Shown here piece by piece: positions 54,728-64,000 of a stretch of DNA of 64,000 nt. The position numbers and the translations under genes were made by a program. The DNA is from Jaltomata sinuosa (lineage: Eukaryota; Streptophyta; Magnoliopsida; Solanales; Solanaceae): assembly GCA_003996215.1 (NCBI GenBank), contig QJPP01000031.1:868001-932000 (forward strand), in the 5' to 3' direction. A model generated the notes under the pieces. That model was given only the letters and a program-made list of their open reading frames with translations, was not told the DNA's origin and did not search any database. The stretch's first letter is position 1, and every line of letters starts with the position of its first letter.

Positions 54728-55133
54728 AGTCATTACTCATTTCATTCGAGTATCAATTTTAGTCATATTTGTTAATACTATTTTATAAATATGCTAAATG
54801 TTCAGGTACTTGATACGTTCCTATAAGTCAAGAATTCTATATGTAACTCAGAGTTGAGGTGTAAATTCAAAGTAGTATGAGGTAAGATATATCAACTACT
54901 ATAGGTTTCATTCCTGTAAGGCCAAGCGGAGCCTCGTTGATACCTGTTGAATATTATTCTCTTGTTGTGACGCTCTGTGAAGAGTATATATGTGCTTTGG
55001 TTAGCTGACAGGTTTTGGATAGGCCAGTTTACAAGAGAAACTCTACCAAATTCTTTTTTGAGAAGAGGCAGAGTTAGAATAAATTTAAGTCGTATCCTTC
55101 ATTCGAGGACGAATGATCCCAAGGGGGGGATAA

Positions 55134-55778
55134 TGTAATGCCCCCAAACTTAAGATACGCGTGCAACTCATAAACGCGTAGGAATCGTTATGAACCAATA
55201 GGATAAGGTTGTGAATGGGTAATTATGCAAAGGGACACTTATATTAATCCATTTTAAGTTCTATACTAAGGTTATAGACCAAAGGGAGACTTGAAACAAA
55301 ATTTCAAATTGAAGGATTCACTACGGTAGACTAGTTCAAGCAAGCTCATACAAGGTCTTACTTGTAACATATATATGTCCAAATATAAATGGATTTAGAG
55401 GTCAATTAAAGTACAAACATCTCGTCCATACGAGTTTGGAGTAAAAATATATGTGCATTTTACTACAGACACGCGCACTGCCCAATCACTACGGGACATG
55501 TGGCAGCCTTGGGTAAGTCGGTCAAAAGTTGTGTATTTATATTGAAACTTTGGGATTTCGTCTCCCATACATATTTGAACATAAGGTAAATGCTTAACAC
55601 TAGTTTTCTTTAGTTCTTCTTCATCTCAACCCCTACCTAGCCTAAGGTAAGTGAATTCCTTCAAGAAAAAGTGTACTTTTCATCGTAGGTCACGGAAACA
55701 TACTTAGTCAAGTGTTTTCTTGAAGGAAAATGTGTTGTTCTTCAGTTCTTCTTCATCTCAGAATTTTTTCTTGTGTTA
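55134..55778 (+). mobile_element. TEK4 3' LTR, truncated, with rearranged end
   Basis: Matches 45499-46130 of the 5' LTR to about 55714, then runs into an inverted copy of 55656-55669 and a direct copy of 55612-55628 before TEK5r begins. Confidence 0.85.
55656..55728. repeat. 14-bp perfect inverted repeat at the broken end of TEK4
   Basis: TTCCTTCAAGAAAA at 55656-55669 and its exact complement at 55715-55728. The second arm is absent from the 5' LTR, so it was added at the break. Confidence 0.85.
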
Positions 55779-56980
55779 TGTCATGACCCAACTACCGAGT
55801 CATGTGGGCACCTACTTTAAACTACCTAGATAGGAGAACCCTTACCACCTGATTAAAACAGATATGTGGAAGTAAATAAGAAACATAAAAAAAATTGCCT
55901 TAATGAAATAAAAACTAATCTCAAACCTTGATTACAATGAAACCTTTTCAAAATATAATTGAATTTCTCCGTAGGAACTAGTCTGAAAAGGTACACGAGA
56001 TGCTATCCATGTTACTGAGAAACATCAATTGATCCTATAACCAGATTATACTCAAAAAGGTATAGCAAGAATAGTATCAATACAATAATACATACTGGTA
56101 GGCATCATCAGTCGACCTGAATCCGTCACATAACATCATGTCAATATCCAAAAGAAAGCATGCATAATAAAAGTTGTATAGTCAGGGTCCCTTATCAACA
56201 ACTCCTACTACCCAGATATGTTGCCTGTGAATTCCATTCACCTTTTCCCCAAGCCTCATTTCCCTATTCCACTGCCAACTCAAATATTAGAGAACATTCC
56301 ACTCCACTAACCTTTTCATACATTGGCCCCTTACAATCCTTAGATCCTACTAGTATTATTACAAGTAGGGAAACCTTCCTCATTACCAAGATATACCTCA
56401 TTATATGACTACCTATAAGTTCTATGTATTCAACCCCTAAGGTTCCTTACCCTTAATATTCCGCCGAATTATACACTCGCTGAATACTAGACTTGATTCA
56501 CTAACCTAGTCATATCTGACTCCCTAAAAACCTTAGACCCTCCAAGCTCACCCATTTTGAACCCATCAAGCAATACACCTCACAATCTCTATCCTTGTGA
56601 TCAACTAGCCCAGACATCACCGCTAGTTGGCCTGTCACTCTTGATAAAATAGGAATTACAAATGTAAAATGGTAACAGAATATAACGAGACAACATGAAT
56701 CAGCCAAGTCCATATGACTACCAATAAGACTCCCAGTCAACAACCGGACTCAATAACTATATAAGTCATGCCTAACTATGGAACTAACCAGACCACATAT
56801 AGTTATGCCACAGCTTGCAAGTAACTCGGACCACCCAAGGATTCCTAGGACATTATCTATGGAATTTAACATGCAACCTAGTTTACAGGAGAAATCCCCT
56901 TATCTCTTAAACAAACGACAACTCGACCACCCAAGAGCCAATATGTATGTCAAGTAACAATAAATCTCGGCCCTCTCAAG

Positions 56981-57210
56981 GAACCAACATGCAATGAACA
57001 TAAATAACAGATAAACTCAGTTCACTCAAGGAACCAATATGTAAAGAACATCAATAATAGATAAGCCTGGTTCACTCAAGGAACCAACATGTAAGAAACA
57101 TCAATAACAGATAAGCCCGGTTAACTCAAGGAACCAACATGTAAAGAATATCAATAACAGATAAGCCCAGTTTACTCAAGGAACCAATCATATAATAAAC
57201 ATCAATAATT
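56981..57210. repeat. 50-bp tandem repeat, about 4.6 copies
   Basis: CTCAAGGAACCAA recurs with exact 50-bp spacing: units at 56981, 57031, 57081, 57131 and a partial unit at 57181. A degenerate unit precedes at about 56931. Two or more mismatches per unit. Confidence 0.9.
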
Positions 57211-57226
57211 AACAAGTAAACCCATA

Positions 57227-57435
57227 TCAGGCATGGTACCCAACCATAAAAAGACCTGTACCAGACGTGGTACCCAAGCCAACCAAAGAATAATATTGTA
57301 CCAGGCATGGTACCTGAGCCAACCAGTGCAAAACCTATACCAGGCATGGAATCTGAGCCAACCAATAATATATACCAGGCGTAGTACCCAAGGCAACCAA
57401 TAATATGTACTATATATGGTACTCAAGCCAACCAA
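57227..57435. repeat. About 36-bp imperfect array of GTACCAGGCATGGTAC units
   Basis: Units at about 57227, 57260, 57299, 57337, 57372 and 57406, spaced 33-39 bp, separated by CCAACCA-rich spacers. The core is an inverted repeat GTACCA-4 nt-TGGTAC. Confidence 0.85.
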
Positions 57436-58194
57436 AGAATCACAGATATCACAACAATCACAACCACGATGAATATATAACACACTTGTACAACTAACAA
57501 GCATTTAAACAAGTTCATTGCATGAGATTGACATTTAAGATATTACTAACATTTATTCCCTTTGTCCGAAACATATATGGTGCAAGTATACTAAAGAAAT
57601 AGTTATAATGCACACATCACGAGTTTAGATTACAATAATCATCACCTACCACAAACAGGTATGATTCATTATTCTAATCTCGATGACCTCTACGAAGACT
57701 AACACCGGCTTAATTAATTAAGCACATTAGTTTACATACATCAAATCCTGAACTTAATTAGGATTACACATGCATCCATAAGAAATCTATTAACCCATAC
57801 CAAGAGTCTAGTACCTCCTAGCTCATCTGTCCCTTTATTATACCAACCTCGGAAATCCACTAAGGCTTAACAACCCTTACTATTAATCAGCACTAGCTCC
57901 GTGAACCCACCCAAATTCTGGTTATCCAAGGATTAATAATCATAACTTTAAATCAATCAATCAAATACAGGGTCATATTATTCATAACAGTAAATTTCCA
58001 CCCCAACCAGTAAGATTAAATATGTTTTTCCATCTAGACTCTGTTCTCGAAGGTCTAAGCATAAAATCTCCTATCAATCTATAATATATTATGCTCTAAA
58101 AATTAGGTCTAAACTACTCAGTTAAACCTAGCCTACCTGGACGCCAAGCAGCTACTGCAAAAATTTGAACACAACCTTCTGGCTCTGTAGAGGC

Positions 58195-59558
58195 TGATGT
58201 GCCAGGATTTTACGACACATTTGATTCTTTTAACGAAAAAGTTTTGTAATTTTCAAGTAAGTATTGTGCAAATTAATGTGCTTTGGTGGTGTTGATGGAA
58301 GGATAGACTTAATTCAATAAGAGGGTGTAGATATGTCAAAAACAAGGAGCTTTATTGATCATTTTGAGTTGAAATGAACCATTGGTACAACTGTTACATT
58401 CAACCTCAAAGACAGAAGCTAGCGCAAAAAGTAAAGTTAAAATGGAAGGCATAACGGACTATTTTCAGGAATAACGGTCCATTCTCTTCACCATTTCTGG
58501 AACCATAAGATAGCCTAGATGGAGAAGTTACAACAATCAATGAAATGGTATGCTGTTGACTGAAATATACCATTTAGGCGTCCATTCTGATGACGCGTCT
58601 TTTCTTTCTTAGACCAATCCAGATTTGATTTGTACTTGGTTATAAATAGGACTCTTAGGGTATTTTTGCAGACACTTCTTATAGCATATGTTTTACACAT
58701 TTTTGGGAGAAAATATTATGTTACTTCTAGTTTGGAGAATTTGAACAGAATTTGGGTGCTACTTTGAGTGCTCTTTTGAGAAGAACAAGTTCTTAGTGCT
58801 AATCAACTTCAATTTGTAAGTATGTCTCAATCAATTATTATTGTTGCTTTTCCTTATATTATGAGTAACTAAAACCCAATTCTGGGATTGTGAACCCACA
58901 CAATAAATGAATCTTAGGGAAAGAGTAGTAATATAGAATTGAATAGGTTGTGGGTGAGTTGTTAACAATTGGATTTGTTGGAAATTAGTGATTGCAAATG
59001 TTAGTTTAATGCCCTTAAACCTTATTGTTTTCCGAAAGGATTCACTTAGGTTGGGAAATTGTTAATAGCTAAGAACACAAGGAGTTAATCCTTGTTTAAT
59101 GGGATTTTGTAGGGATGCATTAATCCTACTTAAATTATTATGATCATCTTAGTAATACACTTCATTTCATATGGGAAGATAAATGAAGGATTGACCAATT
59201 TCATATCAGAAGGTAGTAATAGGTATCTCATTGATCATTGTTCACCCGAAATCAGCCTAGGATTGCTTATATTGATGCTCATAACTGTCAGAGGAATTCT
59301 ATTGTGTGGTAAAACAATATCGAATTTCATAATCCTAGCTAATTCAAAAAATTTACATTCTGTTAGCCTTAAATTTCAATACAACTACTATTATTGCATT
59401 AAGGGATAAGATTTGACATAAAATAAAGTGAATAAATAACTTTAAGTATTATGTTTCTCACTCTATTCCCTATGGGATTCGACCCCAGCCTCGTTGTTAG
59501 GTTACTATATTTCACAATGATCGTTTACACTTTTAAAGGGTGTAATTTGAACGCATTA
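58195..59558 (+). mobile_element. ATH4 5' LTR
   Basis: 1364 bp, TGATGTGCCAGGATTTTACG to AACGCATTA (the last bases altered from the ATCA end). The start is close to that of ATH3. ATAACGG words lie at 58450-58485 and TATAAATAGG at 58641. Confidence 0.85.
58641..58650 (+). promoter_or_regulatory. TATA box of the ATH4 LTR
   Basis: TATAAATAGG in GGTTATAAATAGGACTC. Confidence 0.65.
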
Positions 59559-59563
59559 AATTT

Positions 59564-59581
59564 TGGCACCATTGCCGGGGA
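59564..59581 (+). promoter_or_regulatory. Primer-binding site of ATH4, tRNA-Asp type
   Basis: TGGCACCATTGCCGGGGA, two bases (both G/C to A) from the Athila-type site. Confidence 0.9.
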
Positions 59582-59676
59582 ATATTTAAAATTTACTTGA
59601 AGTAATTCTTTCTTTACTTTATGTCCCTTACTTCTCCCATCACACTTGGTCTCTTTTGTACAGATTGTAGGCAAGT

Positions 59677-61110
59677 ATGGCTTCTCAAAATTGAGGGAAC
59701 CAAGGAAACAATCAACAGAATTCCCCTGGGAATGTGCATGTGGAAAATCATCTATTTGATGCAGAGGTCAATATTTTTGCTGCGGAGGTCCCTGAACTGC
59801 ACTATGCTAGTGCAATTATCCCTTCTCATATGGATGCTACCACATTTAAGATAGAGCAGGGGGCCTATGCAATGTTGAGGGTTGAAGGTCTTTTCTGAAA
59901 CTCTACTGACGATGATCCTCACAAACATCTGAAGAACTTTATAGATGTTTGTCAGACGTACAAACAGAACCATGTATCGGATGAAGCCTTTTGGTTGAGG
60001 TTGTTCAAATATTCACTGACTGGAGAAGCTCACACCTTGCTTGACAATTTGCCCCCAAACTCAATCCACACTTGGAATGAGTTGGTGAATGTGTTTATGA
60101 AGAAATGGTTTCCGCCTAGCAAGAAATCAGAGCTCAGAGACAAGATCTTTTTTTCAAGAAACTCCAGGGAGTGCAATTGTATGAGGCTTTGGATAGGTTC
60201 AAGCAATATCTTTAATGATGTCCAGGTCATGGTTTTCCTAACCATATTCTTATGGAGAAGTCTTACACAGGGTTGGACCCCATCTCTCAAACAGTTGCCA
60301 ATAATGCGGCAGAGGGCAGTTTCATAGATAAAACATTTGCTAGGGTAACACAGATGATGAACAAGTTGACAGCTCATAACCAGGCCTGGCACTTAAGTGG
60401 AACCAATGCAGGGTACATGCCTCCTTCCTTAGCCAATCTAGCAAAGGAAAATATGATAGAGATGAGACAATCGCCACGTTGGTAACCAACCTAGATTTAT
60501 TAAACAAGAAATTGACTGAAAATGATACCAAAAGGGTGAATTTTGTAGATAGCATACCCTTAAAACAAGCACCTGGTTTTAGTTCTGAAGAAGCTGGATA
60601 CCCAAAGATGCAAACAATGCAGGCTAAAAAAGCTAACTTCATCACAAACACTAGAGGTCAGCAGAGATAGGGTCAGTTCTACCAAGGTCAAGGCTATGGA
60701 AATCAGAATCAGTTGAAACCATAATAGCATACGCAATGGAATTCACAATAGAAAAATCAGTGGCGACCACAGCAACAAGCCCATTGGAGACCACAACAAT
60801 AGGTATAAGGAAATTTTGACAATCCAAATGGGTTCAATCATAAAAGTGGAAATCCATATGTGCCTCCACGAGGAAATCAGCAAAAATAGGGACCCTCCAA
60901 TATGGAGAATATGTTAGAGAGGATCCTTGCAAATCAAGAGAAGGTAGACACATCAATGAAAAACCTGGCAGAGGTGGTAGGTTCTCGCACAGCTTCTATC
61001 ACAAAGCTGGAACGATAGTTCAGATATTTATCAAGGGAGAAAAACCCAAAACTAAAGGGTCAACTACCAATTAATACCATTTCTAATCTGAAGGGTTGGG
61101 GTAGAACCTC
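59677..61110 (+). pseudogene. ATH4 gag pseudogene
   Basis: MASQN at 59677 is followed by a TGA. The frame then reads GNQGNNQQNSPGNVHVENHL, HMDATTFKIEQGAYAMLRVE, DDDPHKHLKNFIDVCQTYKQ, FWLRLFKYSLTGEAHTLLDN, FMKKWFPPSKKSELRDKIFF, FIDKTFARVTQMMNKLTAHN, a Gln/Asn/Trp-rich tail at 60660-60900 (QWRPQQQAHWRPQQ) and the C-terminal TSMKNLAEVVGSRTASITKL. Stops at about 59692, 59896, 60215 and 60668, frameshifts near 60165 and 60440. Confidence 0.85.
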
Positions 61111-61915
61111 TCATTGTATGGCTATCACCACAGCAAATACTGATGTAATTGATGAACCGGTGGAAGAAGTAGAAGTTAGTCTTGAGGAAGATGTTGTAAG
61201 TGAAAAGAAAGATCCTAGTGAGGAAAAAGTTGATGAGGTGAAGAAAGGGCCTCTTAAAGAGATCATTCAGACCTTTAAGTGTCCACCACCATTCCCTCAA
61301 AGGTTGGTCAAAAGGATGGAGGATGCTAAATGCCTAAAGTCTATGATCAATTGAACCAATTATCGATGAGTATACCTTTCCTTGATGCCTTCTAGGAAAT
61401 GCCTGGATTTGAAAAATACTTGAAAGAGTTGCTTAAGAATAAGGGATCTGCGAAGGAGAAATATGTACAGCTTACTTATAGAGTAAGCTCTATTATTTCA
61501 CACTACCCAGTCGAGAAGAAGGGTGATCCGAGTGTGTTCATAATACCTTACACCATTGGGCTAAGAGAGTTTGTGAAAGCACTATGAGACAATGGTGCCA
61601 GTATAAATTTGATGCCTTTGGCTATATACAAATAGTCCATACTTGGAATTCCCAGACCTACCAGCATAATGTTGCAAATGGTAGACAGGTTCATTCAACG
61701 ACCCATTGATATTATTGATGACGTGCTAGTCAAATTCAAAAAATTTATATTATCGCTGATTTTCTGATACTGGATTGTGCGGTGGATAAAGAGATCCCAA
61801 TCATTTTGGGATGCCTATTTCTAGCAACTGGAAGAGCACTAATGGACTCGGAGAGGAATAAAATTAAATTTTGAGTCAATGATGAAGAGGTCACTTTTCA
61901 AGCCAGCAAGGGAAT
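61111..61915 (+). pseudogene. ATH4 protease region
   Basis: MAITTANTDV, an acidic linker, CPPPFPQRLVKRMEDAKCLK, EMPGFEKYLKELLKNKGSAK, ISHYPVEKKGDPSVFIIPYT, then the retropepsin: DNGASINLMPLAIYK with the Asp at about 61588 (D-N-G instead of D-L-G), ILGIPRPTSIMLQMVDR, DIIDDVLVKFKKFIL. Stops at about 61352, 61392, 61585 and 61633 and frameshifts near 61760. Confidence 0.8.
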
Positions 61916-62470
61916 GTCCTTAGAAAGCAAGTATCATAGCATTTCAGTGATAAATATGGTAGAGGATGCGGTAGAGGAAGTGATAGAGGCAAAGGTAGAG
62001 GAGGATAGTTTTGGTGAAGTGTTGGTAGCTATATTGGAGAACTTTGATAGGGAAGACATGGAGGGATATGTAGAGACCGTGAATGACCTGACAGGGCTTG
62101 GTTCTTATAGTTACACTCCCAACAAACTCTCTCTGGACCTAGAGAATAGAGCCACACCACCAGCAAAACCATCCATCATCAAGGCTCCCAAACTTGAGCT
62201 AAAGTAGCTCCTGGCCCACCTCAGGTATAAATTATTGGGACCTAATGAAACTTTACCTGCTATTGTTTCCACTTTGCTTTTTGATGTATAGGTAAAGAGG
62301 TTGGTAATTGTATTGAAAAAGTATAGAAAAACTATTGGATGGATAATAGCTGACATCCGTGGGATTCCAGTAGGCATATGTGAGCACAAAATCAAGATGG
62401 AGGATGATAGCTGACCCAATGTTGAACACCAAAGGAGACTCAACCTCGCCATACAAGAGGTGGTAAAAAA
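61916..62470 (+). pseudogene. ATH4 protease-RT linker
   Basis: Open from 61914 for 97 codons: a Glu/Val-rich stretch (MVEDAVEEVIEAKVEEDSFG), then DLTGLGSYSYTPNKLSLDLE, NRATPPAKPSIIKAPKLELK, which leads to the RT-adjacent LAHLRY...LGPNETLP block. This linker is typical of Athila polyproteins (family knowledge). A TAG at 62205 and more stops near 62290-62410 interrupt it. Confidence 0.75.
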
Positions 62471-63240
62471 GGAGATTATCAATTTGCTAGATGTGGGGGT
62501 GGTTTACCCCATTACTGATACTCCATGATTAGCCCAGTGCAGTGTGTGCCCAAGAAAGGAGGTATGACTGTTGTAGAGAACTCCAAGAATGAACTGATAC
62601 CAACCAGAATAGTCACCAGATGGCGTGTTTGTATGGATTACCGGAAGCTCAATGCAGCAACATGTAAAGACCATTTCCCTATGCCCTTCATTGATCAGAT
62701 ATTGGACAGGTTGGCTAAATGAGCTTATTATTGCTTCCTTGATGGCTACTCCAGATACAACCAAATCAATATTGCACTGGAGGACCAAGAGAAGACCATG
62801 TTCACTTGTCTATATGGGACATTTGCATTCAGCCGAATGCTCTTTTGTCTTTGCAATGCTCTTGCAACTTTCTAGCGGTGCATGATGTCTATATTTTCTG
62901 ATATGGTTGAAGATTATCTAAAGGTGTTTATAGACAACTGCTTGGTCATTGGTGATACTTTTCAAGACTGTTTGAATCATCTTGAGCAGGTTCTAGAAAG
63001 ATATGAGGAGACCAATTTAGTGCTCAACTGGGAGAAATGCCATTTCATGGTGCATAAGGGCATTGTTCTAGGGCATAAGGTTTCTAAAAAGGGAATTGAG
63101 GTGGATCAAGCAAAGATTGATATCATTGCCAAGCTACCACCACCAGTTTTTGTTAAAGGTGTGAGAAGTTTCTTGGGGCATGTGGGATTCTATAGAAGGT
63201 TTATCAAATACTTCTCTAGAATCTCCATGCCAATGTGAAA
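62471..63240 (+). pseudogene. ATH4 reverse transcriptase
   Basis: EIINLLDVGVVYPITD, CVPKKGGMTVVENSKNELIP, WRVCMDYRKLNAATCKDHFP, FIDQILDRLA, YYCFLDGYSRYNQINIALED (first catalytic Asp in FLDG kept), YGTFAFSRMLFCLCNA, then DYLKVFIDNCLVIGD at about 62915: the YxDD box reads FIDN, so the second Asp is lost. Thumb and connection: NLVLNWEKCHFMVHKGIVLG, FLGHVGFYRRFIKYFSRISM. Stops at about 62527, 62720, 62870 and 63236. Confidence 0.85.
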
Positions 63241-63685
63241 GCTTCTCAAAAAAGAGGCTAAATTCAGTTTTGATGAGTATAGCTTGAAGGTATTTGAGGA
63301 GTTGAAGTGCAGGTTGATAGAGGCACCGATTATTGTGGCTCCGATTTGGTCCCTACCCTTTGACCTAATGTGTGATGCAAGTGGATATGTTATTGGGGCT
63401 GTTCTTGGCCAACTCTACAAAAAAATCTTGCATATGTTGTACTATGCAAGCAAATCATTAAATGGAGCACAGAGGAACTATACTGTAACCAAACAAGAGA
63501 TGTTGGTTATTGTCTATGCGTTTGAAAAATTCAGAGCGTATCTCTTGGGCTCCAAAGTGGTAGTATACACTGATCATGAACCTGATGTCAAAGATGGATG
63601 TAAAACCCAGGTTGATCAGATGGGTACTGTTGCTATAAGAGTTTGATTTTGAGGTAAAGGATAGAAAGGGGATAGAAAATCAAGT
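63241..63685 (+). pseudogene. ATH4 RNase H
   Basis: FSFDEYSLKVFEELKCRLIE, LPFDLMCDASGYVIGAVLGQ (catalytic Asp), MLYYASKSLNGAQRNYTVTK with QEMLVIVYAFEKFRAYLLGS (Glu), VVVYTDHEP (Asp). The usual sequence after TDH is disrupted by a short deletion and frameshift near 63585. ENQVVDHLSRLEK closes the domain in another frame. Confidence 0.85.
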
Positions 63686-64000
63686 GGTGGACCACTTGTC
63701 GCGACTAGAGAAGAGTGCACAGTCGACTGAGGAGCTCGATCTTGATGATTCCTTTACTGATGAGAGGCTATTGGTTGTTTCTCATAAAACAGTCCCCTAG
63801 TATGCTAACTATGCTAATTTTCTAGTTGCACGTGTTGTATCAGAAGATGTCAATAACTACCAGAAAAAGTGGTTCTTGCGAGATGACAGACACTACTACT
63901 GGGAAGAACCTTATTTATTCCAAATTTATGCAGATAATGTTATCTGGAGATGTGTTGCTAAAGATGAGTTCCTACCCATCCTGAAAGCATGCTATAACTC
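63686..64000 (+). pseudogene. ATH4 integrase, start only
   Basis: The frame runs on from RNase H: LDDSFTDERLLVVSH, a TAG at 63799, YANYANFLVARVV, NNYQKKWFLRDDRHYYWEEP, YLFQIYADNVIWRCVAKDEF, LPILKACYN. This is the lead-in to the integrase zinc finger; the His and Cys ligands lie mostly beyond the window. Confidence 0.8.

Larger units (their letters stand above)
45499..55778 (+). mobile_element. TEK4: Tekay chromovirus with tandemly duplicated 3' end
   Basis: 5' LTR 45499-48347, primer-binding site 48352-48363, gag to chromodomain 48566-53146, LTR start 53553-53867, second copy of the integrase end 53868-54727, second LTR start 55134-55778. The repeated unit has an offset of 1581-1583 bp. The last LTR copy ends after about 645 bp in a rearranged junction. 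Of the Tekay elements here its frames are the best preserved. Confidence 0.85.
55779..58194 (-). mobile_element. TEK5r: reverse-oriented Tekay-like LTR fragment
   Basis: On the minus strand it ends GGGTCATGACA, matching the Tekay LTR end GGTCGTGACA. It also has TAGGTGCCCACATGACTCGG next to that end and TCCAGGTAGGCTAGG near 58130, as in TEK2 around 10530. Its start (U3 and promoter side) is missing: it is cut at 58194 by ATH4. No internal region is present, so it is a 3' LTR or solo LTR. Minus-strand frames at 57126 and 57202 are translations of the tandem repeats. Confidence 0.7.
58195..64000 (+). mobile_element. ATH4: Athila-like element with gag and pol, right end outside window
   Basis: 5' LTR 58195-59558, primer-binding site 59564-59581, gag, protease, RT, RNase H and the start of integrase, running off the window. 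It is inserted in TEK5r. It is the only Athila element here in which pol is present, though broken by many stops. Confidence 0.85.

Noticed and set aside
56981..57210. Direct repeats as a CRISPR-like array
   Set aside because: Units are contiguous with no unique spacers, and the context is a plant LTR.

Overview
The window is plant repeat DNA, most likely pericentromeric or other heterochromatin. I found no host gene, tRNA gene or rRNA gene. Essentially all 64 kb can be assigned to LTR retrotransposons of the Ty3/Gypsy superfamily inserted into one another. Two lineages account for it. One is chromoviruses of the Tekay/Del type: C-terminal chromodomain, LTRs up to about 3.5 kb, primer-binding site TGGTATCAGAGC (complement of initiator tRNA-Met). 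The other is Athila-type elements: LTRs of about 1.4-1.5 kb, TGAT...ATCA ends, primer-binding site resembling TGGCGCCGTTGCCGGGGA (tRNA-Asp type). The family mix suggests a dicot, probably Solanaceae; that is recollection of LTR style, not a search.

Left half, a four-level nest. A 3' LTR of an Athila element (ATH1, 1-1293) abuts the gag of an old Tekay element (TEK1). TEK1 is split in its protease by a reverse-oriented solo LTR (3112-3702 plus 25041-26132, duplication ATTAT). That LTR is split by a 21.3-kb Athila element (ATH2, 3703-25035, duplication ACAGG/ATAGG). ATH2 is split in its 3' extra ORF by a complete-length Tekay element (TEK2, 8971-20464, duplication CTATG/CTATA). TEK1 resumes at 26133 and runs through protease, reverse transcriptase, RNase H, integrase and chromodomain into its 3' LTR (29443-31819).

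Right half. The TEK1 3' LTR is interrupted by a third Tekay element (TEK3, from 31820). The 5' LTR of TEK3 holds an Athila derivative (ATH3, 33408-39818). The TEK3 body (41265-45343) is badly decayed. Its 3' LTR is cut after 155 bp by a fourth Tekay element (TEK4, 45499-55778), which carries a tandem duplication of the integrase end plus the LTR start. A reverse Tekay-like LTR fragment with two tandem arrays follows (TEK5r, 55779-58194). It is cut by a further Athila element (ATH4, 58195 to the window end) with gag, protease, RT, RNase H and the start of integrase.

None of the elements looks able to move by itself. Every reverse transcriptase has lost its YxDD box or has it altered, and reading frames are full of stops, mostly TAG where a sister copy has CAG. 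ATH2 and ATH3 carry gag (ATH3 also protease) but no RT or integrase, so they look like non-autonomous derivatives. The points most worth following are: a shared LTR layout in which each family carries its own repeated, often palindromic GC-rich word just upstream of its TATA box; a switch-like pair of mutually exclusive hairpins in ATH2; a near-identical 250-bp patch between otherwise diverged TEK2 LTRs; and repeated purine tracts in the Athila derivatives.
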